This document shows, in pieces, positions 1-11,330 of a stretch of DNA of 47,048 nt (position 1 is its first letter; every line of letters begins with the position of its first letter). The translations under genes were made by a program, and so were the position numbers. Where the stretch lies: positions 1 to 47,048 of the forward strand of contig RXOD01003840.1 in NCBI GenBank assembly GCA_005223375.1, given 5' to 3'. This DNA is from Amoebophrya sp. AT5.2 (Eukaryota > Sar > Dinophyceae > Syndiniales > Amoebophryaceae). A model generated the notes under the pieces. It searched no databases. It worked only from the letters and a program-made list of their open reading frames with translations, and had not been told where the DNA came from.

Positions 1-2
1 CC

Positions 3-2112
3 GCACTGACTCTGGCCGGGGGTGCAACGAGTCCGCGCACAGGTGGCGGAGCCAGTCCGCGGACAGCTGGCACTTCTAGAGCGGTTCGGAGAACAAGCAA
101 AAGCGTACCCGCGTCGCCGCATAAAACACAAAAGGATCATCATCAGGGTTCTGGCCGCGGAGGTTCGAGTAGCGCTAAAAGCCAGGAGGAGACTGGAGCG
201 ATCTCAAGCTTCTTGCGCCACTCAGCAGATGCCGCAGAGCTGGAGCCGTACCTGTATCGAATAGGCGAGAGCAGCAAAGCGATTGCTGCGGGCTCGACCT
301 CCCCGTCATCCGCTTCCGGCGCGTGGCGGAAAATCCGCGGAGACGTGGTTGCTACGGGAAGTCGAGAGGATACTAGTTCTCCACCACCAGGCTCAACATC
401 GCCGCGACTTCCGCGGGGACCGCCTTCCGCTTCCGACGAGCTTCGCGAGCGGTCGGCGACCGCCGATATTTCCACGCTGAACATTCTCGATCGCGTGGAG
501 AAATACCTCGCCGAAAAGGAGGCCGAGGGAGAACAAAACGACAACGACGGCCGCGCAAGCGCCTGCGCTCTGCAAAGTCTTCCGGACCAGGAGCTGCTTT
601 CCTCCAGCATCCAGTCTGCCCGCGCAATGCTCGGAAGAACCACTGCGCCGGCCCCTCCGCTGCAGTTGCACTCCCACTTGTCGAGGGCCTCCCGACACTC
701 CTCGCTGGCCCCCACGACCTCTCGTGGCTCGCCACGCAGCGCGCCCGCGCGGTCGGCAGGCTCCTCCAAGGTGGTCATGTTCTCAAAGGACGTAAGCGTC
801 GCGTCGCCGCGGGTCTTACGATCTTCAAGATCTCCGAGTCCGACTTCCCGTCTGGCCTCCCCGAAAACAAACAATCGTGGCAGTTTGTCGACTGTGTCGA
901 AAAACACGAACACGTCGCTCGTGACCAACCCCGACGACCGGAGTTTCTCGTCGAGTTCGCCAGTAAGGTGTAGCAGACTGGGTAAAACAGACGGAGCAGC
1001 AGCAGCCTCCTCGCCCGCATCGCCTAGTCGCGGCAGCCGCGAGATTCTGGAGAAGCTGACTCAGCTAGAAAATTTATTTCTCGAGAAAGCGACCAGGAGC
1101 ATGGAAGCGGCCGAAACTGGCGATACCACCGGCCTCGACGAAAGCCGACTAGTGGATACAGAAAAGAATGAGAGGTACAACTACAAACACGATGTAATTC
1201 TTTTCCTCCCGATCCTCGAACGCGTCTACTTAATCTTCTTGGCAGCGGTTCTTGTTCTTGAGGCTGTGGGCTCAATCTTTTTGTTCCTATGTAAGTTGTA
1301 TAATTGATGGTGTCGTGTCGACCACAACGAAAACTATAACGCAGAACACTGCGTACGCGTAGGTCAATTTTGGCGGCTTCTGGTCATGAGAACGCGGGCA
1401 GCCGCAGCGCAGCGGAAGCGCAAGCTCGACCAATCAGCCTGCCACTTCCAACGACCGGTTCCAGCGACGGTCAGCAACTGTTGCCCGGCGCAGACGATAG
1501 CATCAAGGAAAGAAGTGTGATCTACTTTAACGAAGCGCACTCTCCACGCTCGAGGGACAGTCAAAGACTTCGCCTGGGGCCGGAAGCCACCTTCCTTGGA
1601 CAGGCACAGCTCCACCAACTCAAGGCGGATAACGAGGCTCTGTGGGAAAAGATGCAGAATTCTTTAATGGCCTCGTCCGGCGGCGCAAGTAGCGGAAGCA
1701 GTGGGTCGAAGGGAGCACAAACACTGCGAAAGGAAAGACCATTGCTCGTGCCACATGGTACGCCTTGTGAGTGCTTTTTTTTTCATCTGGTGGAGAACTC
1801 TAGACACATTGATTTTTTTACTATATGCCGCAACTGAAATTCTAATTCACGAGGATCGACGAAGAAGATGTGATACTAGACAAAACTAAAAGTAAAACGG
1901 CTACGACAGGGTGGAACCGTGTAGAGGACCGGAGTCCGATGTCAGCTGTTCGGCGCGCACCAAAGCTTCCGGCCAAAGCCAATCCTCCCCTCGACCCGGT
2001 AGCTAGCGCGCGTTACGCAGAGCTCGACTCCGTCGCGCGCATACAGCGCGAAAACATAATGCTCCTGAAGCAGAAGATTGACGCCATGGCTGCAGCTCCT
2101 TTGCCGCGCTGA
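3..2112 (+). CDS. Unknown coiled-coil protein, 5'-truncated by window edge (3 exons)
   Basis: The frame is open from the first bases, so the gene starts upstream of the window. Exon A runs to 1174 and is rich in Ser, Pro, Arg and Ala. A GTACAA donor at 1175 and a TAG acceptor at 1362 join it in phase to a second exon (1363 to about 1757). That exon contains a short helix with LHQLKADNEALWEKMQ. A second intron starts at GTACGC (1758; a GTGAGT at 1767 is an alternative) and ends at one of several AGs around 1853-1867. The last exon ends at the TGA at 2110-2112 with a coiled-coil-like segment, RIQRENIMLLKQKIDAM. No domain is recognised. The mostly disordered body with short coiled coils would suit a scaffold or cytoskeletal protein, but this is only inference. 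The hydrophobic stretch read through the first intron is not counted as coding. Confidence 0.55.
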
Positions 2113-3030
2113 TTTTTTTTTTTGATGTGCGTGGCGCGATAGGCGTCAATGTCAACCACCCAACAGATAAGTACACTACTGAGAGAGTATGGTGCGCCTG
2201 CGCATCCGCATGTCGATGAATCAGAGTTATTTTACCGTTACGACTAAAAGTAGATTACGCAACAAAGCGCTCGAACACAGGACAAAAGCAAGATACAGAC
2301 AGTGCAAAAGCGAGATAATTATAACAATGGCGGCAAGACTTTGACGTGGCCCCGCCCCACAACCAACAACAGCAACAACAAGCGAACAACAACAGGCACA
2401 GCTGCAGCAGCAGACGCAGCAGGAAAAGAACGCACTTGGTATTCAATCAATCCTTTTTCAACACCTCGACGATCGAGTGACACCTGGACAATATACGCAT
2501 AGGACGATCTTCATAGCCGAGCTAATCACATACACATCAATTTCCAGGAGGCAAGCCCAAGCGCAAGGTTTCGCCAAAAGTGTTGTCTTCTCTCGGCGCG
2601 GCTTGTTCTTGCTCTTTTGATATGGAAAACGAAGAGCGTACTTACTGTCCAGCGTACACGTGGATCGCTTGCTGATCTGAGATCAATGAGGATCGGAGTT
2701 CTACATCTACATCTTTCGTCTTCTGGTATTTTGAAAATTTGATCACGCGATCGGTTCGTGAAATATGGATCCTTTTTGCCGCAGTTTAGTAGCAGCAGCG
2801 CTGCCCTTACAAGTGCGAAAGGGAGCTTCGATCATTCGATTAAGGCTCAACCTGAACTGAATTTTCCTGGATCTTTTGATGGGCGCACAGATGAAAGTAG
2901 TTTAGTATTGACGCACGCAAATCCAAATTCCTTAATTTGAGTTTTGATGATCTGTTGCGCCTGGCTCAGAATTTGAAGTTCAAACTTCTTGTAGACCACA
3001 GCCAACGCGTACGCGCTAGCCTAAGCCAAG
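2113..3030. other. Spacer without recognisable gene
   Basis: AT-richer sequence between the first gene and the NOP16-like gene. It opens with a run of T after the stop codon and has an A/C-rich stretch around 2360-2400. Short open frames here have no coding-like composition. I see no RNA gene. Confidence 0.5.
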
Positions 3031-3739
3031 ATGCCTAAGAAGTTGCTGCGGAAGCGGCGCAACGAGAAGAAGGTAAGCCGGAAGCAAAAGACGAAGAAGA
3101 ACGTGAATGCAAAGCAAATAAATTGCAAGAGCCTTCGAGAAACCGTCACCGCAAAGAACGTGCCTTGGAGCTGCCACCTCGAAAAGGTATACATAGTATG
3201 ACTGAGTATTGTCTTAGTCTTTCGCCACCTACCTGTTCGTGCTTCATGTCGTGTGCAAGCGATTTACAGACTCGAACATTCAGAGTTCGCGGGTTGTTGA
3301 AGGTTGTTGAAGCAGCTCTTAAAAGTAAGAGGTAGTAGAGGTAGAAGTACGTCGAGCAGATTCGACTCAATGACGACGTCAACCTGAATCCATCGCACAG
3401 ATCAATGCTGCGGGGCTGTCCACGACGCTGGGGGACGCATTTCCGGAGTCAATACCGGAAGAGGCATACCACAAAGTGAGGCTGAATGAGGACCAGATAC
3501 CAATCGTGGAGCGCATGTACAAGAAGCACGGGACAAACTACTACAAAATGTTCATGGACCACAAAACCAACATCTACCAGTGGACGCAGGCAACCTGCGA
3601 AAAATATGTAAAGGGCTGGTGCGTGGAGAAAAGCATACCACAAAGAAGCATGGAGGCAGAAATGATGTCAGGGAGGGGAATAGACCTGCGGAAACCGGCA
3701 GACTGGAAATGCAGGAAGAAAAACGTCTTCGGACACTGA
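3031..3739 (+). CDS. NOP16-like ribosome biogenesis factor (2 exons)
   Basis: Two exons, 3031-3186 and 3401-3739, give 164 aa; the GTATAC...CACAG intron (214 nt) keeps phase. The start is the ATG at 3031, opening with the basic MPKKLLRKRRNEKK. The C-terminal half carries the NOP16 family pattern: VERMYKKHGTNYYKMFMD followed by HKTNIYQWT and a helix ending in VKGW. This corresponds to the conserved region of yeast and human NOP16, in which a 'HGxDYxxM...D.kNxxQ.T' block precedes the C-terminal helix. NOP16 is a nucleolar protein needed for assembly of pre-60S ribosomal particles, bound to 25S/28S rRNA regions. The length is close to the family norm (about 180-230 aa). Family assignment rests on motif recognition by eye. 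The second exon could be extended by an alternative acceptor near 3347, but that does not keep the frame. Confidence 0.7.
3187..3400 (+). other. Intron of NOP16-like gene
   Basis: GTATAC donor and CACAG acceptor, 214 nt, phase 0. The flanking exons become a single frame only when this segment is removed; the downstream exon frame has a stop at 3386-3388. Confidence 0.6.
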
Positions 3740-4335
3740 TAGATCTGATGGTGGACGATGTTTTCTATTTTTTCCAGAGGATCGATGTTGCTTGTGCATA
3801 GTGGTCGCGAAATTTGTCAGGGAACCAAAACCATATATCGACGTACGAGCAACAGCAAACACACGCGATGTAGGGGTGAGCAGTGTTCTTTGCGTCGGGG
3901 AAACCGCACGGATCTTGCTTCTTGCGTCGACGGTTTGGTCGTGCAAAGTTTGCTTTCGTGCGCCCCCCGAACGAGAAAGTAGACAATTGGTGCAAAGCTG
4001 CAAGGTCATCAAAATGGAAATTCTACGCACAATGGTCTACTTCGTGTTGTTCGAAAACGCAAATGCTAATGCTTCGTTGAAGAAGAAGATGAGCGGTGCG
4101 CGACTGGCTGATTCAGGTTTAGATTGTCTTCGGAGCCAGCACGAGGCCATAAGCGGGTGACAATGTTGACTCAACGACTGCGATGTCCATGTCTACTGCA
4201 GCGCCCTGCATTCCCATTACCACGTGTACATTATTGACGGCTGTTTTTGATAGCGGGACGAATACAGTTCCAGATTCAGATACACATACACCCACTGAAA
4301 AACAAAAAATCTCCTGCTGCTACTGACACTACTAT
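3740..4335. other. Spacer without recognisable gene
   Basis: About 600 nt between the NOP16-like gene and the karyopherin. A frame of about 120 codons at 3792-4160 is open but has no recognisable domain or coding bias. It probably contains the 3' UTR and the 5' region of the next gene. Confidence 0.4.
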
Positions 4336-7300
4336 GCGCAGCCGCGTTTCTTTCGCGGACGAGCCTCCAGACCGCGCGCGCCTACACCTCGTCAACATGA
4401 CTAACCACTCAGACGCCAGACAACAGCAGGGGCTTATGAACAGCCAGCATCCCCATGCTGGCGGCGCCCAGCCGCCGCCTCCGCCGCCTGCCACGCTGGA
4501 GAACATCCGACAGGCGCTTCGCGGAAGTATCTCCGCCGACGCGGTCTCCACCGTGCGCGAGGAAAGCCTGCACTTTCTGCGCAAGTGCGAGGAGCAGGAG
4601 CCGGAGCTGTGTTTGCGCTTCCTCCAGATCTATCACGAGACCACGCCGCAGCAGTTTCCGGAGGACTACACCACGATCAAGTTTTTGGCGCTCACCGGCT
4701 GCAAAAACATCATCATTCGGAACTGGGGCTACCGCGGCCACCACAACCAAAGCCAGCCCTCGCAGACAGCGGGCCACAGCGCCCAGAAGAGCAGCTCTGC
4801 GAATCTGCGCGGCAACGCGGGGCATACGGGACCTCCGCCGCCGCGCCGCGCCTCGGTCGTGGGCGCTAAGACGCACCACGGCACGCCGGCCCCGGTTTAC
4901 TATACGCCGGAGCTGCGGCAGCGCATAAAGATCGCCGTGCTGGAGGTGTTTAAGCAGGAGGTGATGGAGCTGCAGAGTTTGAGTCTGGCAACGCCCGCCC
5001 CCGCTCCCGCGCGCGAGCCGATCCCGTTCGAGAAGAAGCGGCAGCTGGAGACGCTGGTGCTGCTGCTGCGGAAGATGAGTCGGTTCTCGTTCCCGAAGGA
5101 CTTCTCCGAGCTGCTCCAGTTCTTCGCCTCGTCGTTCAATTTGTCCGCTGTGTTTGGCATGGACATCGCCGCGGCGAACGCGCGGGGCATGACGGCAGCG
5201 GACTACACGGTCTACGTCGCGCGAAAGCTGCTCACCTCCTCCTCGGTAATCATGCTGCCGTCGTCCTCCACGACCTGCTCGAGTACAACTGGCGTCGGCA
5301 ACGGTTCTTGTTCATCCGACCACAGCAGAATGAACGCCGAGGGGCTGCAGATCTTTCAGGTGGTGCAGCTGTTCTTCTCGGTGCTGAAAGAGCAGTCCTT
5401 GAAAATGCTGCTGGCGGACAAGTCCGCCTTCCACAAGGTGGGGCAGGAGCTGCTGCAGATGTTTGCGCCGTTTTTTGTGCAAATTTCGCAGGCGCTGCGG
5501 CTGATCTTGGACTCTCCGCTGAACCTCAAAACGCTGCTCACCACGAACTGCTCGGCGGGCCACGGAGATCGCGACGGGCGGGTGCAGGTCGGGACGTCCG
5601 CTGCGACGGGGTCGACGGACCCGCGGTGGGCGTTCTCCGACGCCGATAGCAGCTGCGACCAGCGCGCGGTGTGGCAGCAGCTCCTGAAACTCGGTCAGGA
5701 GCTCTGCGGCGGAGGTCTGGGTGCTTCAACAACTTCCTCTAGAATAGACGGCGGTCCGGGTCCACCTTCGTCTGCTGGAGGGGGCGTAGTGACGGCGAAC
5801 TCGCCAACGGCGGGGCGGCCGCCGGAATCGCGGCGGGTTTGGTGATTGACGTGCCCAACCTGGGCCTGATTCCGCAGCTCGCGCAGCCCGATCGCGCGCG
5901 GCTCTGGAAGCTGCGCAAGATCGTGAACTCCTCGATGATGATTTTGCTCGAGAAGGGGTTTGTGCACCTCACGGAGTTGGTGGCCGAGGATCCGGCGGTG
6001 TTCCGCTTCTTCCGGGACGAACTCGGCGAGCGCTTCTTCAAGCTCCACTTGTCCAGCGTGAACTACACGCTGAGCCACGACCTGTGCTCCATGATCCCCT
6101 TCCTCAGCTGCTTCAAGGGCTTCCTCAAGCGGTGGGCCCTTCTGCTGAAGCAGCACCCGCTCGCGCTGGTCGAGGCCGACGTGGCGCGTTGCCTGGAGCT
6201 GAACGTGATGGTGCTCGAGTTCGTCTACAACGAGGTGCACCAGGACTACAGCGGCGCCGAGGACGCGGTCGACTCCTCCGGCGCGAGCTCTTGTTCGGGG
6301 GGCAAGCGGATTCTCATCCTCGAGCACCTCCCCGGGAAGAGCGACGACTACTTCCGGCTGCTGGCGCTGCTGCTGACGGTGGCGCGGCGGGCGGTGGAAG
6401 GCCTGGAAAACTGCTTCCGCCACGGCTGGCGCAACCGGAACCAGTCCTGCGAAAAACTAAAACTCCGAGCGGAGACCTGTTACCGGCAGTTCACGGAGGT
6501 TTTTCTGGCGAAGTACCCCATTTTCCCGAAGCTCACGAACCTGGTCGCGGAGCTGTGTCTGAAACTGAATGTGGTGAGCGACATTGACTACACCCAGCAG
6601 TCGGAGTTTTCGCCCGCGGTCCTGTTGAAGGACGCGCTGGAGGAGCAGGATGAGCAGCAGCTCGAGGACGACCAGCAGCTGCTCACGGGGCCGGCGCAGG
6701 CGAGCGAGGTGCGGCAGGCGGGCGAGCGCTTTTTGAACGCGCTCTGCATGCACGAAAACTACCGCCCGGCGCTCACGCAGTGGATCGAGGGCCTCACGAG
6801 CAACCTGAGCGTGGAAGAGCGGGTGGTGCAGAATCTTCACGGCGTGGGAAATAATCGCCAGAATCTTCACGTCGTGGGGGGCTGTGCGGCCGCTGCCCCT
6901 GGCGCGCCGGGAGGAGGGATGGGAAGTACAACTTCGGTGACCACCTTCCCGTGCCTGGATCTGCGGAGCATAGAGAACTACGACATGGTGCTGTCGGTTT
7001 TAACCGTGTGCCAGTCGCTGTTCAAGAAGGTGAGCCAGGATCGCCAGTTTCACGAGGCGCAGCAGCAGGGAACGCTGTTGGGACCAGGCGAAATCGGCGG
7101 CGGCGGCCTGAGAACGTTTGGCCCGAAGGTGACGGCGGCCGCCGTCCCGATGGCGTCTGCACCGACGATGGCCAACGGTGGGCACCAGGTCCAGCACTCG
7201 CAGCAGAAGGTAAACCTGCTCGAGGAGCGGCAGTTTCTGGCGAAGATCTTCGCGCAGTTGCTGCCGGTGCTGAAACCGGCCATCTCGCTGTACAACAAGA

Positions 7301-10300
7301 CGCCGGACGCCACTTCCCTGCAAAACATGCCCGCGCAAAACCTCGTGTGGTACATCGTGCTGCCCATCCGGGTCGCTTACTTCTTCCGCGCATGGGCGAA
7401 CGACCTTCCGGTGGAAGAGCTGCCGAAGGTCCTTGAGGTGCTGTCGAACTTTCTGCAGTTTGGGCACTGCAAGCTGATTCGCATGAGCATCCTGTCGCCT
7501 CTTGAGGAGATCTACACGCGGCACAGCGACCATACGATATGGAGCCAGATCCAGTCGCCGCTGACAGATGCACTCGTGTTTCTGCTCCGGAGTGTGACGA
7601 ACCCAACGACGCAGTGGAGATGCCTCAGCCTCGTGAAAAAAATTCTCGAAGAAGGGGACGGGGCGTATTCTATTCCTTCGATGAATTTGAACATGAAAGT
7701 TAGCAATTTCTGTTGCGATCCGAAATGTTCGGTCTCAGAGTCCATTGCTTGGTAGTGGTACCTCATCTTTGCCTCTCTTTGTTCAGCACCGTGAGCAGGC
7801 TTACTATTTCTTTGATCTAGTTCTGGTACACTTCTTACAGTAACAGTGACAGACCAGGAGCACCCCAATCACGACCACAGGTGCGAGTCGAAGGCACAGA
7901 TGCTCCAGACTTTACTGGGGCTCTGGCAGGCGGACAAGACCGAGCTCATGGTTCGCATGGCGCTCCTGGAGCTCGTCCAAACGTTGGTGCAGCAGCATCA
8001 TGATGAGGCTTTGAAGCAGGAGGCCATCGCCATGGCCACCGGCACCGCCCCTGGTTTCCAACTGCAGAACGATCCGGCCAACATCTTGATCGAACAGTTG
8101 CTCGAGGTGAGCTTGATTATGCTGGGCGACTGCTACCGCCGCGAAGCCGCAAAGAGAAACCTCAACCTCCAGCAACAGCAAGGAGGCGGTGGGACCGCGG
8201 GAGGCCGCGGCGACGATGATGCCCGGGCAGTGAAGTTGGGCTCCCCCACGTCTGTGGATGGTGTGCCTGGGTCGGCGGGTTCGCACGGCCTGCCGACGGT
8301 GAAGGAGTGCAAGCTGCTTTTTCTTACGGTGTTGCGCTCGCCGCTGTTGAATCGGGTGCGGCAGGAGCAGTGGCTCCAGGCACTGATGCCAGTGTCCCAA
8401 ATACTGGACCGAGATCTGTTCCTGGAGTTTTGCACCCTGTTCACGCACTACGTAGAGAGCTCGCTGATCGTCGAGTACGACCTGGGCCAGTTCGCGCGAA
8501 ATCTCCTCCAGGCCAGAAGAAACCAGAACCAGCTGCAGCCTGGGCAGCACACGGGCGCAGGCGGCGGCCTCGCGATTCCGGACGGTGCGGCAGGTACCGC
8601 TTCTACCGGCGCAGCTGCTTCCAGTTCGTTTCGTTTGGACGAGTTTGTGGAGCGGAGCATGTCGCACGAATGGAAATTTCGGGCTCTGGGAGCAGGCGGG
8701 CAGGTTTCGGCGTGGTCGAAGCCGGAGCTGCTTGCGCTGCTCGCGAAGGAAAATGTGAACGACACGACCACTGCGGAATTCGAGTGCGAGCACCTGTACG
8801 ACGTAGTGGCTGACGTCGTACTCGACGCGTCCGCGTGTGGTCCTGCAAATGGTGCGTCGAACGGTCAGAAAAACGGTATGAACCCGCCGATTTCTTCGAG
8901 CACTGCCACCGCGCCACTCCAGCAGCCGCAACCGCTCCGCGGCCGCTGCAAGACTGTGTTCACACCGACCACGAAGAAGCTGTGCGCGATTTTCGCGCAC
9001 GAGCTGATTCCATACGCGATCCGGCTTTGCGAGAGCAAGTCCGTGCTGCCTCTCGCGCGGCGGTACTTCTCGCCGCACGACGCGACGAATTCGTCCAACA
9101 GCAGTCGCGAGGGCTCCGTGGACAGCGATCGCGGCTACCACCGACACCAGGGTGCTCTGCCCCCCCCGGCAGGGGCGTCTTCGGTGTTGAGTAGTAGCTT
9201 AGCGGGGGATTCTGTGGACGTGCCGGGGGTGAACACAGCGGACGAATTTGCAGCAGGCATGAAGCTGCTCATCTTGCTGTATCCGCACGCTGGTGACGTG
9301 AACGCGACGTTCGTGGCGCCCATATTCAAGGAATGGGCCGACTTCAACAAGCCGCTAATCCAGCAGAACGTTGAGTCCTACCACGAGGCCGCGCAAAAGC
9401 GAAAAAGACAGTCCGTGGGGGGCGGTGCAGGGGGAGGGGGTGCCAATGCGAGTGCAGGCTCTACTTCCTCGACAAACGCGCGCGGGATGGGAAGCATGGG
9501 GCTGAACCAGGATAGCGAGATCGAGATGGGCATCGCGGGCGGCGTCTCGCCACCGCGCACGCCCCTCCACGGGATTGTGCGCCAGATCCAACTACCGACC
9601 TCTTGGCTCAATTCCGCGTTTCCCATTCAGGAGTTTGTCCTGCTCTGCCTGGCGTGGCACACGAGCAGCCCCGCCGCGAGCCCATCGAGGTTCATCGAGG
9701 GGGTGCTACTCCAGCATGACCGCTTTCTAGCGCTGTCGCTGCTGCTCTTCAGCCTGCAGCTGATGAAGCCGCTTTTGTTCGCGCGTTTCGTGCTCTTCGA
9801 CGTGCTCCTGGACATGTTCCGCCTCGACCAGGCTGGTGCATCAAATAACCCACTACAAGGTAGTACAGCGTCAGCCGGCGCCGGCGGCCCGCCGGGCCAG
9901 ATCGCCGCTTTTTTCAGCCAGAACGAGAGTCTCGCAGAGTACTTCTTCCGCCACTTTTTCGAGCTGCTGCTGGACTTTCTCCGGTCCGCGCCGGAGGGTA
10001 CTTCGAAGCACTCGCTGGAGCACAACCTGCTGAAGATGTTGCGGCACTCGACGTCTGGGGGCAAGCGGGGCATGCTGCGCGTCCCCCGCAGCGAGAAGTA
10101 CGACAAGCTCAGTTTGGGCCGTTACAGCGCGGGCGCGCAGACGACGCTGCTCCTGTCCAGCTACTGCAGCGGGACCAACGGCAGCTGCTCTGCGTCCTCC
10201 GCGGCGCAGCTGGGTCCGCCGGGGACCGCCGGCGCGGGCGCGAATCCGCAGCGGCCGATGTGCACGGTGGCGAGCCCAACGGAGCAGGAGCGGTCGCAGG

Positions 10301-10452
10301 GTGAGGCGATGTGCGAGATCGTGCGCAAAAAAACGCTCGAGGTGATCCCCGAAAACGTGATCGCGACTTACGCGCCGGAGGAACTGCAGAAGCTGCTCGC
10401 AGGCATAGTCGAGGACTGTGTCTTCGGGAGCTCGTCGGGCAGAAGGCGCTGA
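4336..10452 (+). CDS. Large importin-beta family karyopherin, resembles importin-11
   Basis: Predicted nuclear transport receptor of about 2000 aa. The N-terminus (residues ~55-131 from the ATG at 4336) has the importin-beta N-terminal layout: a helix pair with LENIRQALRG and REESLHFLRK, then a conserved-looking block ending IKFLALTGCKNIIIRNW. This matches the 'vR..A...lKn.i...W' pattern of importin-11/Kap120-type receptors. The rest is a series of amphipathic HEAT-like helices (for example MFAPFFVQISQALRLI and FPKLTNLVAELCLKLN), split by Gly/Ser/Ala/Gln-rich inserts that make it about twice the length of human IPO11. A phase-consistent intron, 7665-7880 (GTATTC...CACAG), joins the last two coding blocks, so they belong to one gene. 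The change from the first block (open to 5845) to the second (open from 5743) needs an intron or frameshift I could not place. The ATG at 4336 is the first good start; 4398 is an alternative. Assignment to importin-11 rather than another karyopherin is tentative. Confidence 0.6.
6829..6878 (+). repeat. Two-copy tandem duplication inside karyopherin exon
   Basis: Two 20-nt copies, 6829-6848 and 6859-6878, differ at one base and have a 30-nt period. They encode QNLHGVG and QNLHVVG on either side of NNR. The frame is kept, and the duplication lies at the edge of a low-complexity insert. Confidence 0.8.
7665..7880 (+). other. Intron of karyopherin gene
   Basis: 216 nt with donor GTATTC and acceptor CCACAG. 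Removal joins codons GGG-GC|G-TGC in phase 2 and gives a continuous helix (KKILEEGDGA then CESKAQMLQTLL). The intron itself contains an in-frame stop at 7753-7755. Confidence 0.6.
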
Positions 10453-11330
10453 CCGCTGCGCCTTCTTTACTTCTACTCAGACACTCGCACCTATAGCGCT
10501 ATACTGACTTTGATTTTATTTGTGGCACGACAGCACGCCGCGCACCAGACGAGGAAGCTCATTGTGTTGTCAACACGCAACAAGCGGTGTCCATCGAAGC
10601 CAAGCGGAGCACGGAGTAATCGAGTCCTACGTTCGCATGCGACGCCTCGTTTGACAAAAAATAAATCGGTCTCGTCGCTGTAGTACTTGCACATGCACTG
10701 ACTTCCTGATATGAATTTGTGTGCGTCTGCGTCTGTGTCGTGACGGTGACAGTTTGTATCACTAAGAAAGCTACCTTGGTAAAAACTAAACAACTTTTCT
10801 AACGCGCCGTGCGTCTGGGCCTGGGCCTGGTTTGTTTTTATTTCGGTCAACGACCTCGTGGAATGTCTTGAGCTCGTCGTGCTTGTTTTCGTCAAGGTCG
10901 GTTCTCTTGTTGCTCCGGTTGAAGCACAAAAATCTCTTTCGGTCATCATGGAGGAGGAGGGTTGCTTTCTGGCGTGCACGACTCTGTCGTCGTCAACGGC
11001 AACGCACTGATCCTCACCAGTCATTGCCACATTGTGAAACTGAAAGCGTAGAAACTCAAACGAAAAGCTCGAGACTGATTTCCTATATGAATTCCCACCC
11101 GATCAGGGCAAATTGTTTGCGAATGCTTTGCCCCCGTCTTTTGCAAGAATTTCTTCACTTTTTTATTTAGATTGGCATGGCAGCCGCAGCGCACAATGGT
11201 GTACACAGCTTGCGTAGTTGTGTGCGACAGCGATACGACTGACTACAACGACGGAACATGATTATGAAACGGAAAAATTCTGAACATTCCTGAGCAACAA
11301 AAAGTGGGGCCAAGGAACAAGGAGCGCCAG
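10453..11330. other. Spacer without recognisable gene
   Basis: About 880 nt. An open frame on the minus strand (10491-11030) has no recognisable domain and would be the only minus-strand gene in the window, so it is not called. The sequence includes AAAAAATAAA near 10655, a possible polyadenylation signal for the preceding gene. Confidence 0.4.

Noticed and set aside
143..928. Long minus-strand frame of 261 codons
   Set aside because: It is the complement of a GC-rich Ser/Arg-rich coding exon; such shadows are expected and no domain is seen.
1358..1374. CGTAGGTCAATTTTGGC, resembling part of the dinoflagellate spliced leader
   Set aside because: It differs from the leader by inserted/changed bases and lies at an internal splice acceptor, not upstream of a start codon; probably chance.
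5695..6423. Minus-strand 242-codon frame opposite the karyopherin
   Set aside because: Low-complexity His/Glu/Val-rich shadow of the plus-strand coding sequence.
7912..9147. Minus-strand 411-codon frame
   Set aside because: Arg/Leu/His-rich complement of the karyopherin's third block; no motif and no start context.
10491..11030. 179-codon open frame on the minus strand
   Set aside because: No recognisable domain or codon bias, and it lies in a spacer opposite to the direction of all other genes.
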